The notes under the pieces were generated by a model. It made no database searches and was not told the origin of the DNA. It worked only from the letters and a program-made list of their open reading frames with translations. Of a stretch of 52,190 nt of DNA, positions 34,713 through 44,248 are shown one piece after another. Source of the stretch: Salinispora pacifica CNR114 (GTDB lineage: Bacteria; Actinomycetota; Actinomycetes; Mycobacteriales; Micromonosporaceae); assembly GCF_000514775.1 (NCBI RefSeq), contig NZ_AZWO01000016.1, forward strand, positions 86,986-139,175, read 5' to 3'. The position numbers were made by a program, and so were the translations under genes. Position 1 is the stretch's first letter. Each line of letters begins with the position of its first letter.

Positions 34713-35617
34713 ACCTCACCGACCGAGTGGCGGTGATCACCGGCGGGGCCGGGGGCATCGGGTCCGCACTGGCCCGGCGGTTCGCGGCGGAGGGAGCGGC
34801 GGCCGTGGTGGTAGCGGATCTGGACCCCACGGCCGCCCGCGCGGTCGCCGACACGGTCGGGCCCGTCGCCCGGCCCGTCGAGGTGGACGTCACCGACGAG
34901 GAGCAGGTCCACGCGCTGGTCACCGAGACCGAGCGACGCCACGGGCGGATCGACCTGTTCTGCGCCAACGCTGGCGTGGCTACCGGTGGGGGCGAGGCCG
35001 CCCCGGACGCCGACTGGGATCGGGCCTGGCGGGTCAACGTGCTCTCCCACGTCTACACCGCCCGGGCGGTGCTGCCGGCGATGCTCGCCCGCGGCGGTGG
35101 GCACCTGCTCATGACCTGTTCGGCCGCGGGTGTGCTGACCGCGGTGGGGGACGCTCCCTACGCGGCCACGAAGCATGCCGCGGTCGCCTTCGCCGAGTGG
35201 CTCGCCATCACCTACCGCGACCAGGGCATCCGGGTCAGCGCGTTGTGCCCGCAGGGCGTCGCCACCCCGATGCTCACCGGAGGACTGGCCGCGGGGCACC
35301 TGGCCGCGCGGGTCGTCGCCGCCTCCGGCACGGTACTCACTCCGGACCAGGTGGCCGACGCGGTGATCACCGGGCTCGCCGAGGAACGGTTCCTGATCTT
35401 GCCGCACCCGGAGGTCGCCGAATACGCCCGCCGCCGCGCGGAGGATCCCGACGGCTGGCAGGCCGGACTGCGTAAACTCATTCGTCGGCTGACCGGGTCG
35501 ACAGTCAGGGCCGGGGGCTCCGCCGGCGCCGATCCGCGCGGTCCCGACGCAGCGGGCCAGGGTGGACCGGCCACAGCAGACGGCGCCACCAGGGACGGGC
35601 CACCCGCAGCGCCGTGA
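34709..35617 (+). CDS. SDR family NAD(P)-dependent oxidoreductase
   Basis: 302-residue short-chain dehydrogenase. The Rossmann motif GGAGGIGSA (residues 12-20), CANAG, a catalytic Ser in TCSAAG and YAATK are present. The first 260 residues are the standard domain; the last 35 are a low-complexity Gly/Ala/Pro tail that overlaps, on the opposite strand, the last 113 bases of the transglutaminase-like gene. Either the tail or the end of that gene may be non-essential. Translationally coupled to the LLM gene. Confidence 0.87.
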   Translation: MNLTDRVAVITGGAGGIGSALARRFAAEGAAAVVVADLDPTAARAVADTVGPVARPVEVDVTDEEQVHALVTETERRHGRIDLFCANAGVATGGGEAAPDADWDRAWRVNVLSHVYTARAVLPAMLARGGGHLLMTCSAAGVLTAVGDAPYAATKHAAVAFAEWLAITYRDQGIRVSALCPQGVATPMLTGGLAAGHLAARVVAASGTVLTPDQVADAVITGLAEERFLILPHPEVAEYARRRAEDPDGWQAGLRKLIRRLTGSTVRAGGSAGADPRGPDAAGQGGPATADGATRDGPPAAP

Positions 35618-37862
35618 CATACGCCCGGGCGATCGCCGCGGCCCGCTCGGCCTGCTGCTCGGTGAGCGTGCCCGGGGCGAAGGCGACCCGGTTGAGCAGG
35701 TCCGCCAACTCGGTGACCCCCACCGCCGCGGCCGGCGTCGGCTCCGCGTCGGCCCGCGCCAACACCTCCCGCGCCACCACGGCGACCTCGGTGGCGGCCA
35801 GATCACCGGTGGCCGGCTGCCCGGCGAGCCGCAGCGCGTCGGTCACCTCCCGCCAGGCGCCGCCCACCCGTTCGCCAGGGAAGCCGCGCTCCAGCCGGCC
35901 CCGACTCAGCGCCCGGCGTAGCCACAGCAGCGTCAGCAGCAGCAGTGCCGCCAGGGCCAGCCCACCCCCGACCGCAACACCGCCGACCAGCAACACCGAC
36001 GGTGACCCGCGGACGGCGTCTGCCGGCCCCACCGGCGCGCCGGAGGCCTGCGGAGTGACCGGCGGCTCCGTGCTCGGCTCCGGCTCCGGCGTCGGCGGCT
36101 CCTCCGGCGGGGGACGCAACCCCTCCTCAACCGGCTGGGGCTCGGTGTCCGGCTGGGGTAGCGGATCGAACGGTACCCAGCCCAGCCCGTCGAACAACAC
36201 CTCCGGCCAGGCGTACGCGTCCCCGGCCCGCACCGGCCCGTCGCCCGACGGCCGGAACCCGACCACCACCCGGGTCGGCAACCCCACCAGCCGACCCAGC
36301 ACCGCGAACGCCGCCGCGAACTGCTCCGACGTTCCCCGCTGCCCGCCCGCGTTACGCGGGCCGAACAGGAAGAACTCCAGATTCGGGTACGCGTGCCCAC
36401 TCGGGGCGTCCGGAACCAGCCGGTAGTGCTCGGCGAGGAACTGCTCCACCGCGGCCGCCCGTTGGTACGGGGCGCCGGTCGACTCGCTGAGCTGCTCCGC
36501 CAACCGGCGCAGCGACTCCGGCACCCCGTCGGCGACCCGCAGCACCCGCGCCACCTCCGCCCCGGCCGGCACCTCCGCCGTGGCCAGCAGGTTGACCTCT
36601 GGCCGCTCCTGGGCGGACGTCACCGTGTACCGCAGCCCGGGGGCCAGCCCTTCCGGGTGAATCAGGGTCCCGGTCGCCGGGTCGTACGCCACCCGCGCCC
36701 CGGTCACCTCCCGCGGGGTGGCGACCGCCGGCAACAACCGCCCGGTCAACTCGGCGACGGTGAACTCCTGACGGACCGTCTCGACGATGCTCCCCGGCGC
36801 GGTATCCGTCGCCGGGAGGATCCGGCCCGCGTTGCGGTACGTCGCGCCGACCTGCCAGGTAACCCCGTCGTAGTCACTGAGCACCGCCAGCCGGATCCGT
36901 GCCCCGGTACCGGCCGGGCCTGCCCCAGCACCGGCCGGGTCTGCCCCAGCACCGGCCGGGTCTGCCCCGTCGGTGGCGAGGGTCGTCACGTCCAGCAGCT
37001 TCTGCTCCGGTTGCAGTGCCCAACCCGAGATACGGATCAACGGATTCTCGTCCAGCGAGTCCACGCGGGGCGGCTCCACGTACCGGCGCGGGTCAACCGG
37101 CCGGCCGCCGACCATGCCGACGAGCGCGGGACCGAGCAGGACCGCCAGTGCCACCACGACCGCCGTACCGGCCGTGGACGCCCCGACGAGCCGGATCCGC
37201 GCTGCCGCGCCGGCCCTCGGCGGCAGCCCCGCCAGCCGGTCCGCAGCGGCCGGCCGGTCCCGTCCCGGCAACGCGAGCCCGAGCACCGCCACCGCCACGA
37301 AGACCAGCGTCGGCCCGACCGCCGGTTCGGCGTTCGGCCCGACCAGGTAGACGGCGCCGGCGAAGAGCAGCACCGGCGGCAGGTACCCGAGCAACACCCG
37401 ACCCGCCCGCAACGTCACCTCACTGGCGGCCAGCCCGGCCAACCAGGCGGCGACCACCGGAACGAGGACCGTGTCCGGCGTCGGCTCCACCGGGATCATG
37501 GCGGTCAACAGCCGGGGAATGCCGTTGCGGGCGGCCTCGCCAGCGACCTCCACCAGCGGGCCGGGCAGGTCGGCACGATCGGCGGTGAGCCGCAACGACC
37601 ACAGTGTCCACGCCGCCAGCCCGAGAACCGACAGCGGCGCCACCAGCCACGAGGGCAGCCGTCGACAGAGCACCCCCACCAGCACCGAGCCGGCCGCGGC
37701 ACCAGCAACCAGCAGCGGGAGCAGATCCCCGGCGTACATCCGCCCGAGGACAACCCCGGCCAGCGTCACCAGCACGACCAACACCACCGCCAACGGCAAC
37801 TCCGAGGTCAGGAGCGACCTCCTCCCCGCGGGGAGACCGGCACCGCGTTCGGCCATCCTCAC
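35505..37862 (-). CDS. Transglutaminase-fold membrane protein (TgpA-like) with altered active site
   Basis: 785-residue TgpA/DUF3488-type protein. The first 210 residues hold about six to seven TM segments. Then follow a periplasmic region, a transglutaminase-like domain (about 480-570), a Pro-rich linker, one further TM segment, and a C-terminal DUF4129-like cytosolic tail. In active enzymes the domain reads G-x-C-E-x-F-A ... H-A-W-x-E ... D-P. Here these are GTSEQFA (Ser512), DAYAWPEV (Tyr550) and FDPL (Asp566), so Cys and His are replaced while fold residues are kept. A pseudoenzyme role is likely. A 21-bp tandem repeat lies inside. GTG 37862 overlaps the DUF58 stop (GTGA); ATG 37856 is an alternative. 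Confidence 0.85.
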   Translation of the reverse strand: MRMAERGAGLPAGRRSLLTSELPLAVVLVVLVTLAGVVLGRMYAGDLLPLLVAGAAAGSVLVGVLCRRLPSWLVAPLSVLGLAAWTLWSLRLTADRADLPGPLVEVAGEAARNGIPRLLTAMIPVEPTPDTVLVPVVAAWLAGLAASEVTLRAGRVLLGYLPPVLLFAGAVYLVGPNAEPAVGPTLVFVAVAVLGLALPGRDRPAAADRLAGLPPRAGAAARIRLVGASTAGTAVVVALAVLLGPALVGMVGGRPVDPRRYVEPPRVDSLDENPLIRISGWALQPEQKLLDVTTLATDGADPAGAGADPAGAGAGPAGTGARIRLAVLSDYDGVTWQVGATYRNAGRILPATDTAPGSIVETVRQEFTVAELTGRLLPAVATPREVTGARVAYDPATGTLIHPEGLAPGLRYTVTSAQERPEVNLLATAEVPAGAEVARVLRVADGVPESLRRLAEQLSESTGAPYQRAAAVEQFLAEHYRLVPDAPSGHAYPNLEFFLFGPRNAGGQRGTSEQFAAAFAVLGRLVGLPTRVVVGFRPSGDGPVRAGDAYAWPEVLFDGLGWVPFDPLPQPDTEPQPVEEGLRPPPEEPPTPEPEPSTEPPVTPQASGAPVGPADAVRGSPSVLLVGGVAVGGGLALAALLLLTLLWLRRALSRGRLERGFPGERVGGAWREVTDALRLAGQPATGDLAATEVAVVAREVLARADAEPTPAAAVGVTELADLLNRVAFAPGTLTEQQAERAAAIARAYVTALRVARPWWRRLLWPVHPGPLRRDRADRRRRSPRP
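36909..36971. repeat. Three tandem 21-bp repeats inside the transglutaminase-like gene
   Basis: Unit ACCGGCCGGGYCTGCCCCAG-C, three copies, in frame, encoding ADPAGAG-type heptads on the minus strand in the extracytoplasmic region. A likely site of copy-number change. Confidence 0.85.
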
Positions 37863-39022
37863 CACCGTCGCACCCGATCCCACTCGGCGGCGAAGGCCGC
37901 CCCGTCCACCGCGTCGATCACCACCAGGCCGGCCGTCGGCGGCTGCGCCTGCTCCGCCGCCCCGAAAACCCCGACGACCACCGACGGGTACGCGCCGCGG
38001 AGCGCACCGAACCGGCCGAGCGTCGCCCGCCCGCCCGGGCCGGTGAGCGCGATCAGCGTGTCGCCGAGGCGATCCCCCCGCAGCCGGGTCAGGGTGGCGT
38101 CCAGGGTGTCGGCACCGAGTCCCGCCGCCGCCAGCCGATCCAGCGGGCCCACCACCCCGGCATCCGGCACACCCGCCGCGTTGACCTCCTCCGCCGGGGC
38201 CACCAGCACCAGCACCACCGGCAGATCGGCCCGGTACGCGGCGGTCAGCACCGACGCCGCCGCCTCACACGCCGCCTCGAACGACTCCGCCAGACCGGCC
38301 GACCGCTGCGGATGAGCCACCGCCCGGTTGTCCAGCAACACCACCAGGCGAGGCAGGCTGGTGTCCACGTTCTCCCGAACCATCAGCTCACCCACCCGCG
38401 CACTGGTCCGCCAGTGCACCCGACGCAGTTCGTCCCCGACCACGTACTCCCGCAGCGAGTCGAAGGTGATCGAACCGTGCGGGACGGAATCCACCTGGCC
38501 GTCCAGGCTGCGCCCCGCGCCGGTGGGCATCACGTTCAGTGGATGGACCCGCGGGTGCACCCACACCGGCACCGTCTCGCCGTACGGGCGCGACAACGAC
38601 ACCAGACCCAGCGGGTCCCGCCGGGTCACCCGCAGCGGCCCCACCGGCACCACGCCCCGGCGGGTCGTCGGCACGTCGTACCGGGCCGTGGTGTCCTTTC
38701 TCGGCCGCAGCCGCAACACCGGCACCGGCACCGAGACCCCACCACAGCGGTCCTCGGCGACCAGGTTCGCCGACCGGAGCCGGCCACTGTTCTGGACGGT
38801 CACCGTCATCGTCGCCGGCTCACCGCGCCCCACCCGGTCCGGCTCGGCCCGGCGGACCACCGCCAACCGGGGCCGCCACACGGCCACGGCCAACGCGTAG
38901 CCGCCCGCGGTCGCCCCCGCCGCGCCCAGCAACGCCAACTCCGGGTACGCGAAGCGGAAGCCCGCCGCCAGCAGGGCAGCGGCAGCGACAAACAACCCGA
39001 CCCCCCGGGCAGTAACCCCCAC
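37859..39022 (-). CDS. DUF58 domain protein
   Basis: 387-residue protein. Two N-terminal TM segments, a beta-rich region and the DUF58 core LREYVVGDELRRVHWRTSARVGELMVRE (about residues 200-228), with a von Willebrand-A-like C-terminal half (LPRLVVLLDNRA). Such proteins are regularly encoded between a MoxR ATPase and a transglutaminase-like protein, and are thought to help assemble or activate partner complexes. Here the order MoxR-DUF58-TgpA is exact: three bases after MoxR, four-base overlap with the next gene. Confidence 0.85.
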   Translation of the reverse strand: MGVTARGVGLFVAAAALLAAGFRFAYPELALLGAAGATAGGYALAVAVWRPRLAVVRRAEPDRVGRGEPATMTVTVQNSGRLRSANLVAEDRCGGVSVPVPVLRLRPRKDTTARYDVPTTRRGVVPVGPLRVTRRDPLGLVSLSRPYGETVPVWVHPRVHPLNVMPTGAGRSLDGQVDSVPHGSITFDSLREYVVGDELRRVHWRTSARVGELMVRENVDTSLPRLVVLLDNRAVAHPQRSAGLAESFEAACEAAASVLTAAYRADLPVVLVLVAPAEEVNAAGVPDAGVVGPLDRLAAAGLGADTLDATLTRLRGDRLGDTLIALTGPGGRATLGRFGALRGAYPSVVVGVFGAAEQAQPPTAGLVVIDAVDGAAFAAEWDRVRRW

Positions 39023-39025
39023 AGC

Positions 39026-40021
39026 TCAACCGCGGACCGTGGCGGCCTGCCCGGACGGCAGCGGCACCGGCACCGAGGCGATGGCCTGACGCAGCACCTC
39101 CGTCGGGGTCACCCCCCGCACCTGCGCCTCCGGGGTGAGGAGCAGCCGATGCGCGAACACCGGCTCAGCGAGCAGCTTCAGATCCTCCGGCATGATCCAA
39201 CCCCGGCCGTCGATCAGCGCGTACGCGCAGGCCGCCCGGGTCAACGCGATCACCCCACGTGGGCTCACCCCCACCCGGACCTGCCGATGGTCCCGGGTCG
39301 CCGCCGCGATCCGCACCGCGTACCCGTACAACGGCTCGGCGATGTGCACCCGGCGCGCCATCCGCACCATCTCCTCGACCGTCGCGGTGTCGGTGACCGG
39401 GGTCAGCGCCTCGGGAGAACGCGCTGTCGCGCCCCGCAGCACCTCCACCTCAACCGCCTCGTCCGGATAGCCGACCGACAACCTCACCAGGAACCGGTCC
39501 AACTGCGCCTCCGGCAGCCGGTACGTGCCATCCATCTCCACCGGGTTCTGCGTCGCCACCACCAGGAACGGCTGCGGAACCGGATGGCCCACCCCGTCCA
39601 CCGTCACCGTGCGCTCCTCCATCACCTCCAGCAGCGCCGACTGGGTCTTCGGCGAGGCCCGGTTGATCTCGTCGGCGATGACGATGTTGGCGAAGACCGG
39701 CCCCGGATGAAACTCGAACTCCCGACTGGCCTGGTTGTAGATCGTCACCCCCGATACGTCCGACGGCAGCAGGTCCGGGGTGAACTGGATCCGCCGCCAC
39801 CGACCCTGCACCGTGGCGGCGACAGCCCGGGCCAGCGTCGTCTTGCCGACCCCCGGTACATCCTCCAGCAGCACATGCCCTTGCGCGAAGAGCGCGGTCA
39901 GAGCCAACCGGACCACCTCCGGCTTGCCCAGGACGACCGCGTTGATGTTCTCGGCCAGCCGGGCGGCGAGGGCAGCGAAGCCCTGCACCTCCGACTCATT
40001 GAGTAACCCGGGGGAACTCAC
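39026..40021 (-). CDS. MoxR family AAA+ ATPase
   Basis: 331-residue AAA+ ATPase of the MoxR clade, a chaperone-like motor for neighbouring DUF58/VWA proteins. The Walker A motif lies in EDVPGVGKTTLA, Walker B in VIADEINRASP, sensor 1 in ATQNP and the arginine finger region in LPEAQLDRFLVRL. GTG 40021 is chosen because AAGGAG lies seven bases upstream; the frame is open to 40081. Confidence 0.92.
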   Translation of the reverse strand: MSSPGLLNESEVQGFAALAARLAENINAVVLGKPEVVRLALTALFAQGHVLLEDVPGVGKTTLARAVAATVQGRWRRIQFTPDLLPSDVSGVTIYNQASREFEFHPGPVFANIVIADEINRASPKTQSALLEVMEERTVTVDGVGHPVPQPFLVVATQNPVEMDGTYRLPEAQLDRFLVRLSVGYPDEAVEVEVLRGATARSPEALTPVTDTATVEEMVRMARRVHIAEPLYGYAVRIAAATRDHRQVRVGVSPRGVIALTRAACAYALIDGRGWIMPEDLKLLAEPVFAHRLLLTPEAQVRGVTPTEVLRQAIASVPVPLPSGQAATVRG

Positions 40022-40046
40022 GCTGGTGCTCCTTGCCTGGCGTCGG

Positions 40047-42644
40047 TCAGCAGGTCGGCAGGGCGTTGATGTCGTCACCACCGTCGAGGTTCAGCCAGGC
40101 CCACGGAATGTAGTTGCGCCCCTGGAATTCGACCTGCACCCACCAGGTGCTCCTCTTGCGCCCGTTGTAGACGAAGGCGTACACCTCCTCGCCCGCCTGC
40201 CGGCAGTACGCCCTCAACCGCGTGCCCGGCCTGGCCCACCCGACCTGCCGGGGGTCATCCTGCCGCGGCGCCGAGAAGATCTCGTTACCGTTGCGGCCGT
40301 CCACGTCGGCGTCACAGTATGTCCGCTGGTCCCCGGAGTCGCCGTTTTCGCAGGTTGCCGTCCCGGACAGCACCCCCGTCGACTGCGCGCGGGTCGCGCT
40401 GCCCGGGCCGGCCACGTTCGTCGCCGTCACCGTGAACGTGTACGCCGTGCTGGCCGTCAACTCGGACAACGTGATCCGGGAACATGGGCCGGACTTCGCC
40501 GGCTTGCCACTGGTGCTCAACGTGCAGGTCGCCTCACCACCGCCGGCATCCACAGTGAAGCTCACCGTCACCGACGTGGCGGTCGCCGACGAACCGGTCA
40601 CCGTCACCTTCGGCGCGGCCACAGTCCGCGCGAGAACCGTGGCCTCCGGCCCCGGCCCGGCTTCGTTGACCGCCCGCACCTTGACCGTGACCTGCTTGCC
40701 GTCACCCAGCCCGCTGACCGTCGTCCGAGTGTCGGTCACCTCGCTCCGCTGACCACCCACGTCCACCAGGTACGCCGCTACCGGCCGGCCATTCGCCGCC
40801 GCCGGCCCCCACCGCACCGCGACCGTCCCCGGCTGCTCCGCCACCGTCGTGGCCTGTAGCTCCACCGGCTCCCCCGGCGGCGCGTACGGCACCACCGTGT
40901 TACTCACCGGCGAGGCCGCCGAACCCGCACCCCTGTCATTGACCGCGACGACCGAGAACGCGTACTGCCGGCCGAACTCCAACTCGCCCGCCGGCACCAC
41001 CAGCTCCGTCCCGGTCGCCTCCCCGGCCAGCGAGTTCGTGCCGGCCGAGGTGGCCGTCACCACATACCGGTCGATCGTGTTGCCCTGCCCGTCCGCCGCC
41101 GGCCAGCGCACCGCGACCGTCCCGTCCGGGCGCGCCTCGGCGGTCGCGCTCGCCGGCGGGTCCGGCACCTCCGCCGTCGGCGTCACCGGGTTACTGGTCC
41201 GCGCCGGGCCGTCCCCCTTGGCGTTGACCGCGAACACCGAGAAGGCGTACGTCTCCCCGTTGGTCAGCCCCTTGATCTCCACCGCCCGCTGGCTGGCGCC
41301 GACCTCGACGCGCTGCCCACCGCCGGACACCACATACTTGATGATCTCGGCGCCATTGGCGGCGGCGGCCCGCCAGCTCACCCGGGCCCGGGCGTCCCCG
41401 GCCGCCGCGGTGACCGCCTGCGGTGGACCCGGCCGGCTCTCCTTCGGCTTCGGCGGCGGGGGCGGCGGTGGGGGAGTGGGCGGCGGGTCACCGCCCAGCA
41501 CGTCGTTGGCGTACTTGTCGACCTCCCGCATCCGGTGCCGGTCGTCCACCACCCGGGCGATCGACGCGTCCGGAGCGTTGATGAACAGGTGGTTCTCCCG
41601 AACCTCCAGTTCAAGCGGACCAGCCGGTGCGCCGGACATCGAATCGACCAGCCGGCCGGCCTCGTCGAGCACGTACACGGTGCCGGTGGCCTCGTCGGCG
41701 CAGTAGAACCGGCCCGCCCATGACACCGCCGGGCTGAGGTCGCCCCCTTCACCGGGCACCGTGAAGTTGGTGACCACCCCGTCCGCGACCACGTGCACCT
41801 GCCGTTGCGACGGCACCGTAACCGGCACCGCCGACCCGTTGGTCCGGGCGGGTAGCACCGCCGGCGCGGAGGTCACCAGCGGGGTCCGCGTCACATCCCC
41901 CGCACGCACCATGATCAATGAACCCGCCGTCCGGTCGAGCACCGCCACACCCTCATCGAGAGTGGACACCATCAGCTCGTGATGGGGTTCGGTCACGTCG
42001 TACGTCTCGATCAGCTCCGGACCCAGACCCCCCTCGGCGCCCGCCGACGATGACGGCAGCGGCGCGGCGCTGATCGCCGAGACGGTCCCCTCGCTCGGCA
42101 CGGCGATCCATAGCCGGCCCGCACCGTCAAAAGAACCACCGGTGATGCCCGGCGGAAAGCGGACCGACTCGCCGACCGGCGACAGCGACCGCGGATCGAG
42201 CTGCCGGACGATGCCCTGCACCGCGTCCACCACGAACGCCGCCTCCTCGTGCAACGCGACGTTCACCCCGAGACCGGGCGTGGTGGGGGAGGTCGCGAGG
42301 ATCCGCAACGTGGCCAGGTCCAGCGAGCTGACCTGGCCCGTGCTCAGATCCCGCAGGACGAGTAGCCGGTCGGTCTGGGTGACCTGCACCGGATGCTGCT
42401 GCGCGCCCGGAACCTCCAGCCGGGTGTCCACCCGCGCCGTCACCCCGTTGACCCGAGCCAACTCACCCCGAGCACTGCTCCACAACCAGGAACTGGCGTC
42501 GAAGGTGGCCACCGCGTTGTCGGCGGCGCCCACCCCGAGCACAGTCAGCCCCATCGCGGCCAGCAGTGCCATCACAGTGGCGATGGTGACCAGCCCACCA
42601 CGAAAGCGGCGACGCGGAGTCACGCCATCATCGATGGTGGCCAC
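40047..42644 (-). CDS. Secreted or membrane-anchored FN3-repeat protein
   Basis: 865-residue extracytoplasmic protein. One N-terminal TM anchor or signal (LVTIATVMALLAAMGLTVLGVGA) is followed by a beta-propeller-like region (about 45-380) and a proline-rich linker (PPPTPPPPPPPPKPKE). Next come three clear fibronectin type III domains and a fourth, degenerate one with two cysteines (about 415-780), then a C-terminal SH3-like domain with four cysteines, ending WAWLNLDGGDDINALPTC. No enzyme motif is seen. It is the first gene of the operon with MoxR, DUF58 and the TgpA-like protein, and may be their surface client. Confidence 0.82.
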   Translation of the reverse strand: MATIDDGVTPRRRFRGGLVTIATVMALLAAMGLTVLGVGAADNAVATFDASSWLWSSARGELARVNGVTARVDTRLEVPGAQQHPVQVTQTDRLLVLRDLSTGQVSSLDLATLRILATSPTTPGLGVNVALHEEAAFVVDAVQGIVRQLDPRSLSPVGESVRFPPGITGGSFDGAGRLWIAVPSEGTVSAISAAPLPSSSAGAEGGLGPELIETYDVTEPHHELMVSTLDEGVAVLDRTAGSLIMVRAGDVTRTPLVTSAPAVLPARTNGSAVPVTVPSQRQVHVVADGVVTNFTVPGEGGDLSPAVSWAGRFYCADEATGTVYVLDEAGRLVDSMSGAPAGPLELEVRENHLFINAPDASIARVVDDRHRMREVDKYANDVLGGDPPPTPPPPPPPPKPKESRPGPPQAVTAAAGDARARVSWRAAAANGAEIIKYVVSGGGQRVEVGASQRAVEIKGLTNGETYAFSVFAVNAKGDGPARTSNPVTPTAEVPDPPASATAEARPDGTVAVRWPAADGQGNTIDRYVVTATSAGTNSLAGEATGTELVVPAGELEFGRQYAFSVVAVNDRGAGSAASPVSNTVVPYAPPGEPVELQATTVAEQPGTVAVRWGPAAANGRPVAAYLVDVGGQRSEVTDTRTTVSGLGDGKQVTVKVRAVNEAGPGPEATVLARTVAAPKVTVTGSSATATSVTVSFTVDAGGGEATCTLSTSGKPAKSGPCSRITLSELTASTAYTFTVTATNVAGPGSATRAQSTGVLSGTATCENGDSGDQRTYCDADVDGRNGNEIFSAPRQDDPRQVGWARPGTRLRAYCRQAGEEVYAFVYNGRKRSTWWVQVEFQGRNYIPWAWLNLDGGDDINALPTC

Positions 42645-42792
42645 AACCAGTTGCCTCCCCGTATCGTTCGAGCAGGTTACGGGTCCGAAGACGGCGGCCC
42701 CCCCAGAAGTCGGCTGCCATCATATTTGGCTCTGCAGCGGTAAGGGAACCCGTACCGTCCACCGGCGTACACGCAGCGTACTGCCCGGCTAT

Positions 42793-44061
42793 TTACCGCT
42801 CGCGATCGGTGCACACCTGCCCGGACGTGGTGAACGTCTCCGTCGAATACACCGCCAGCACCGTGAAGCAGTAGTCCACCTCGGCACTCAAGCCGTTGAT
42901 CGTGTAGCTGGTCCGCCCCGGCTCCACCCGGCCGTTCATCCCCAGTTGCTGCCCCGCCTGGCCAGCGGCCACCACGAACGGCACGCTGCCGTCGGACGGG
43001 TCCGTCCACGTGAGAGTGACTGTGGTCAGGTCGTCCCGCAGACTCAGGTCCGTCGGAGGCGGCGCACTCGGTACCCCGCTCGGCGATCCCGCCGCCGACG
43101 CCCGGGGTGTCTCCGGCAGCGGAGCGGCCGCCGGATCGCTCCGAAGAAGCACCACCAAGCCCGTGCCGACAATCGCCACCGCGGCCACCCCCGCCGCAGC
43201 GAGTACCGCGACCACCGCGGTCCAGTTCCGGTCGCGCCGCCGCTGCGCCCGGGCCGGATGCGCGGCCGGCAGCAGACCGACAACGGTATCGTCCGTTATC
43301 CGGGATGGGCCCGCCGCGGGTTCACCGGCTAAAACCCCAGGTGCGGGGCGGGCGTCGAAAGAGCCGTGGGTGGATCGCGGCCCCAAGGGCTGATCTGGTC
43401 GGGGCCGTCGCCTGCCGCCGTCCCCGCCCGGGCTCGGTCCGACCGTCGGACGCCGTAATGTCGTATGGCCGGGAGATGGACCCGATGGAGCCGGCGCGGC
43501 CTCCGGCGGAACCGGCGGCTGCACCCGTCGAACGTTCGAGGGCAGCGCCGCGACCGTCTCAGCCCCCGGGCGCCCCGGATTGTGCTGCACTGGACGCGGC
43601 GGGCCGGACGAGCCGTCAGCCATTCCGGCCTCGTCGAAGTAGGCCCGAGCCGCCCGGACCGACGAATGGTCGGCCCCGAGCACGGCCGGACCGGCGATCA
43701 GGATCCGATGAAAGTTGCGGCGGGCCTCGTGTCGGTTGCCGAGCTCGTCCGCCACGGTCGCCAACTCGAAGACGAGCGCCAGTAACAGGGGATCGGCGTC
43801 CGACCGGAGGCGCTGACCCGCCGCGAGCGCCTCCTCCAGCACCCGGCGGGCGGCGCTCGGGTCGCCAGCCTCCCGGTGCAGTCGTGCCAGGAGGTGCGCG
43901 GTGCCCAGCACCTCGGGATGATCCGAGCCGTACGGCGGCGGATGGGCCGACTCCACCGTGTCGGTGAGGAGTTGACGCGCGCCGGCCAGGTCGCCGGCGT
44001 GACGCAGGGCGAGAGCCCGATGCTGCACCGCGGCCAAGGGGGAGGGCGAGGGATACGACAC
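42793..44061 (-). CDS. TPR-FN3 membrane protein
   Basis: 422-residue protein. N-terminal tetratricopeptide-like helices (HRALALRHAGDLAGARQLLTDTVES, about 14-125), a long Pro/Gly/Arg-rich cytosolic linker, one TM segment (AVVAVLAAAGVAAVAIVGTGLVVLL, about 285-310) and a C-terminal fibronectin-type III domain outside the cell. No known named family. It lies 148 bases upstream of the FN3 protein on the same strand, and the shared FN3 module suggests a joint envelope function. GTG 44061 is the first start after the tRNA-side gap. Confidence 0.75.
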   Translation of the reverse strand: MSYPSPSPLAAVQHRALALRHAGDLAGARQLLTDTVESAHPPPYGSDHPEVLGTAHLLARLHREAGDPSAARRVLEEALAAGQRLRSDADPLLLALVFELATVADELGNRHEARRNFHRILIAGPAVLGADHSSVRAARAYFDEAGMADGSSGPPRPVQHNPGRPGAETVAALPSNVRRVQPPVPPEAAPAPSGPSPGHTTLRRPTVGPSPGGDGGRRRPRPDQPLGPRSTHGSFDARPAPGVLAGEPAAGPSRITDDTVVGLLPAAHPARAQRRRDRNWTAVVAVLAAAGVAAVAIVGTGLVVLLRSDPAAAPLPETPRASAAGSPSGVPSAPPPTDLSLRDDLTTVTLTWTDPSDGSVPFVVAAGQAGQQLGMNGRVEPGRTSYTINGLSAEVDYCFTVLAVYSTETFTTSGQVCTDRER

Positions 44062-44248
44062 GTGGTCATGCTGCCGGCCCGACGTGCCCCGACGCTACTG
44101 CGACAGCACTCCTGTCCGTATTCTCGCCCGCCGAGAGCCGATGTGCATGATCCATCCGGGCGGTGTACAGTAACTCCTCGTGCGGCCCGCTGGGTAGCCG
44201 ACAGGTGAGAAGATCACTTCGGTCGTCGCGGTAGGCTGGAAAGAGCAA

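Noticed and set aside
37604..40006. An 800-codon open frame on the plus strand
   Set aside because: It lies antisense to MoxR, DUF58 and the transglutaminase-like gene, is rich in His/Arg/Gln/Pro, and has no recognisable domain; it is a by-product of high GC content.
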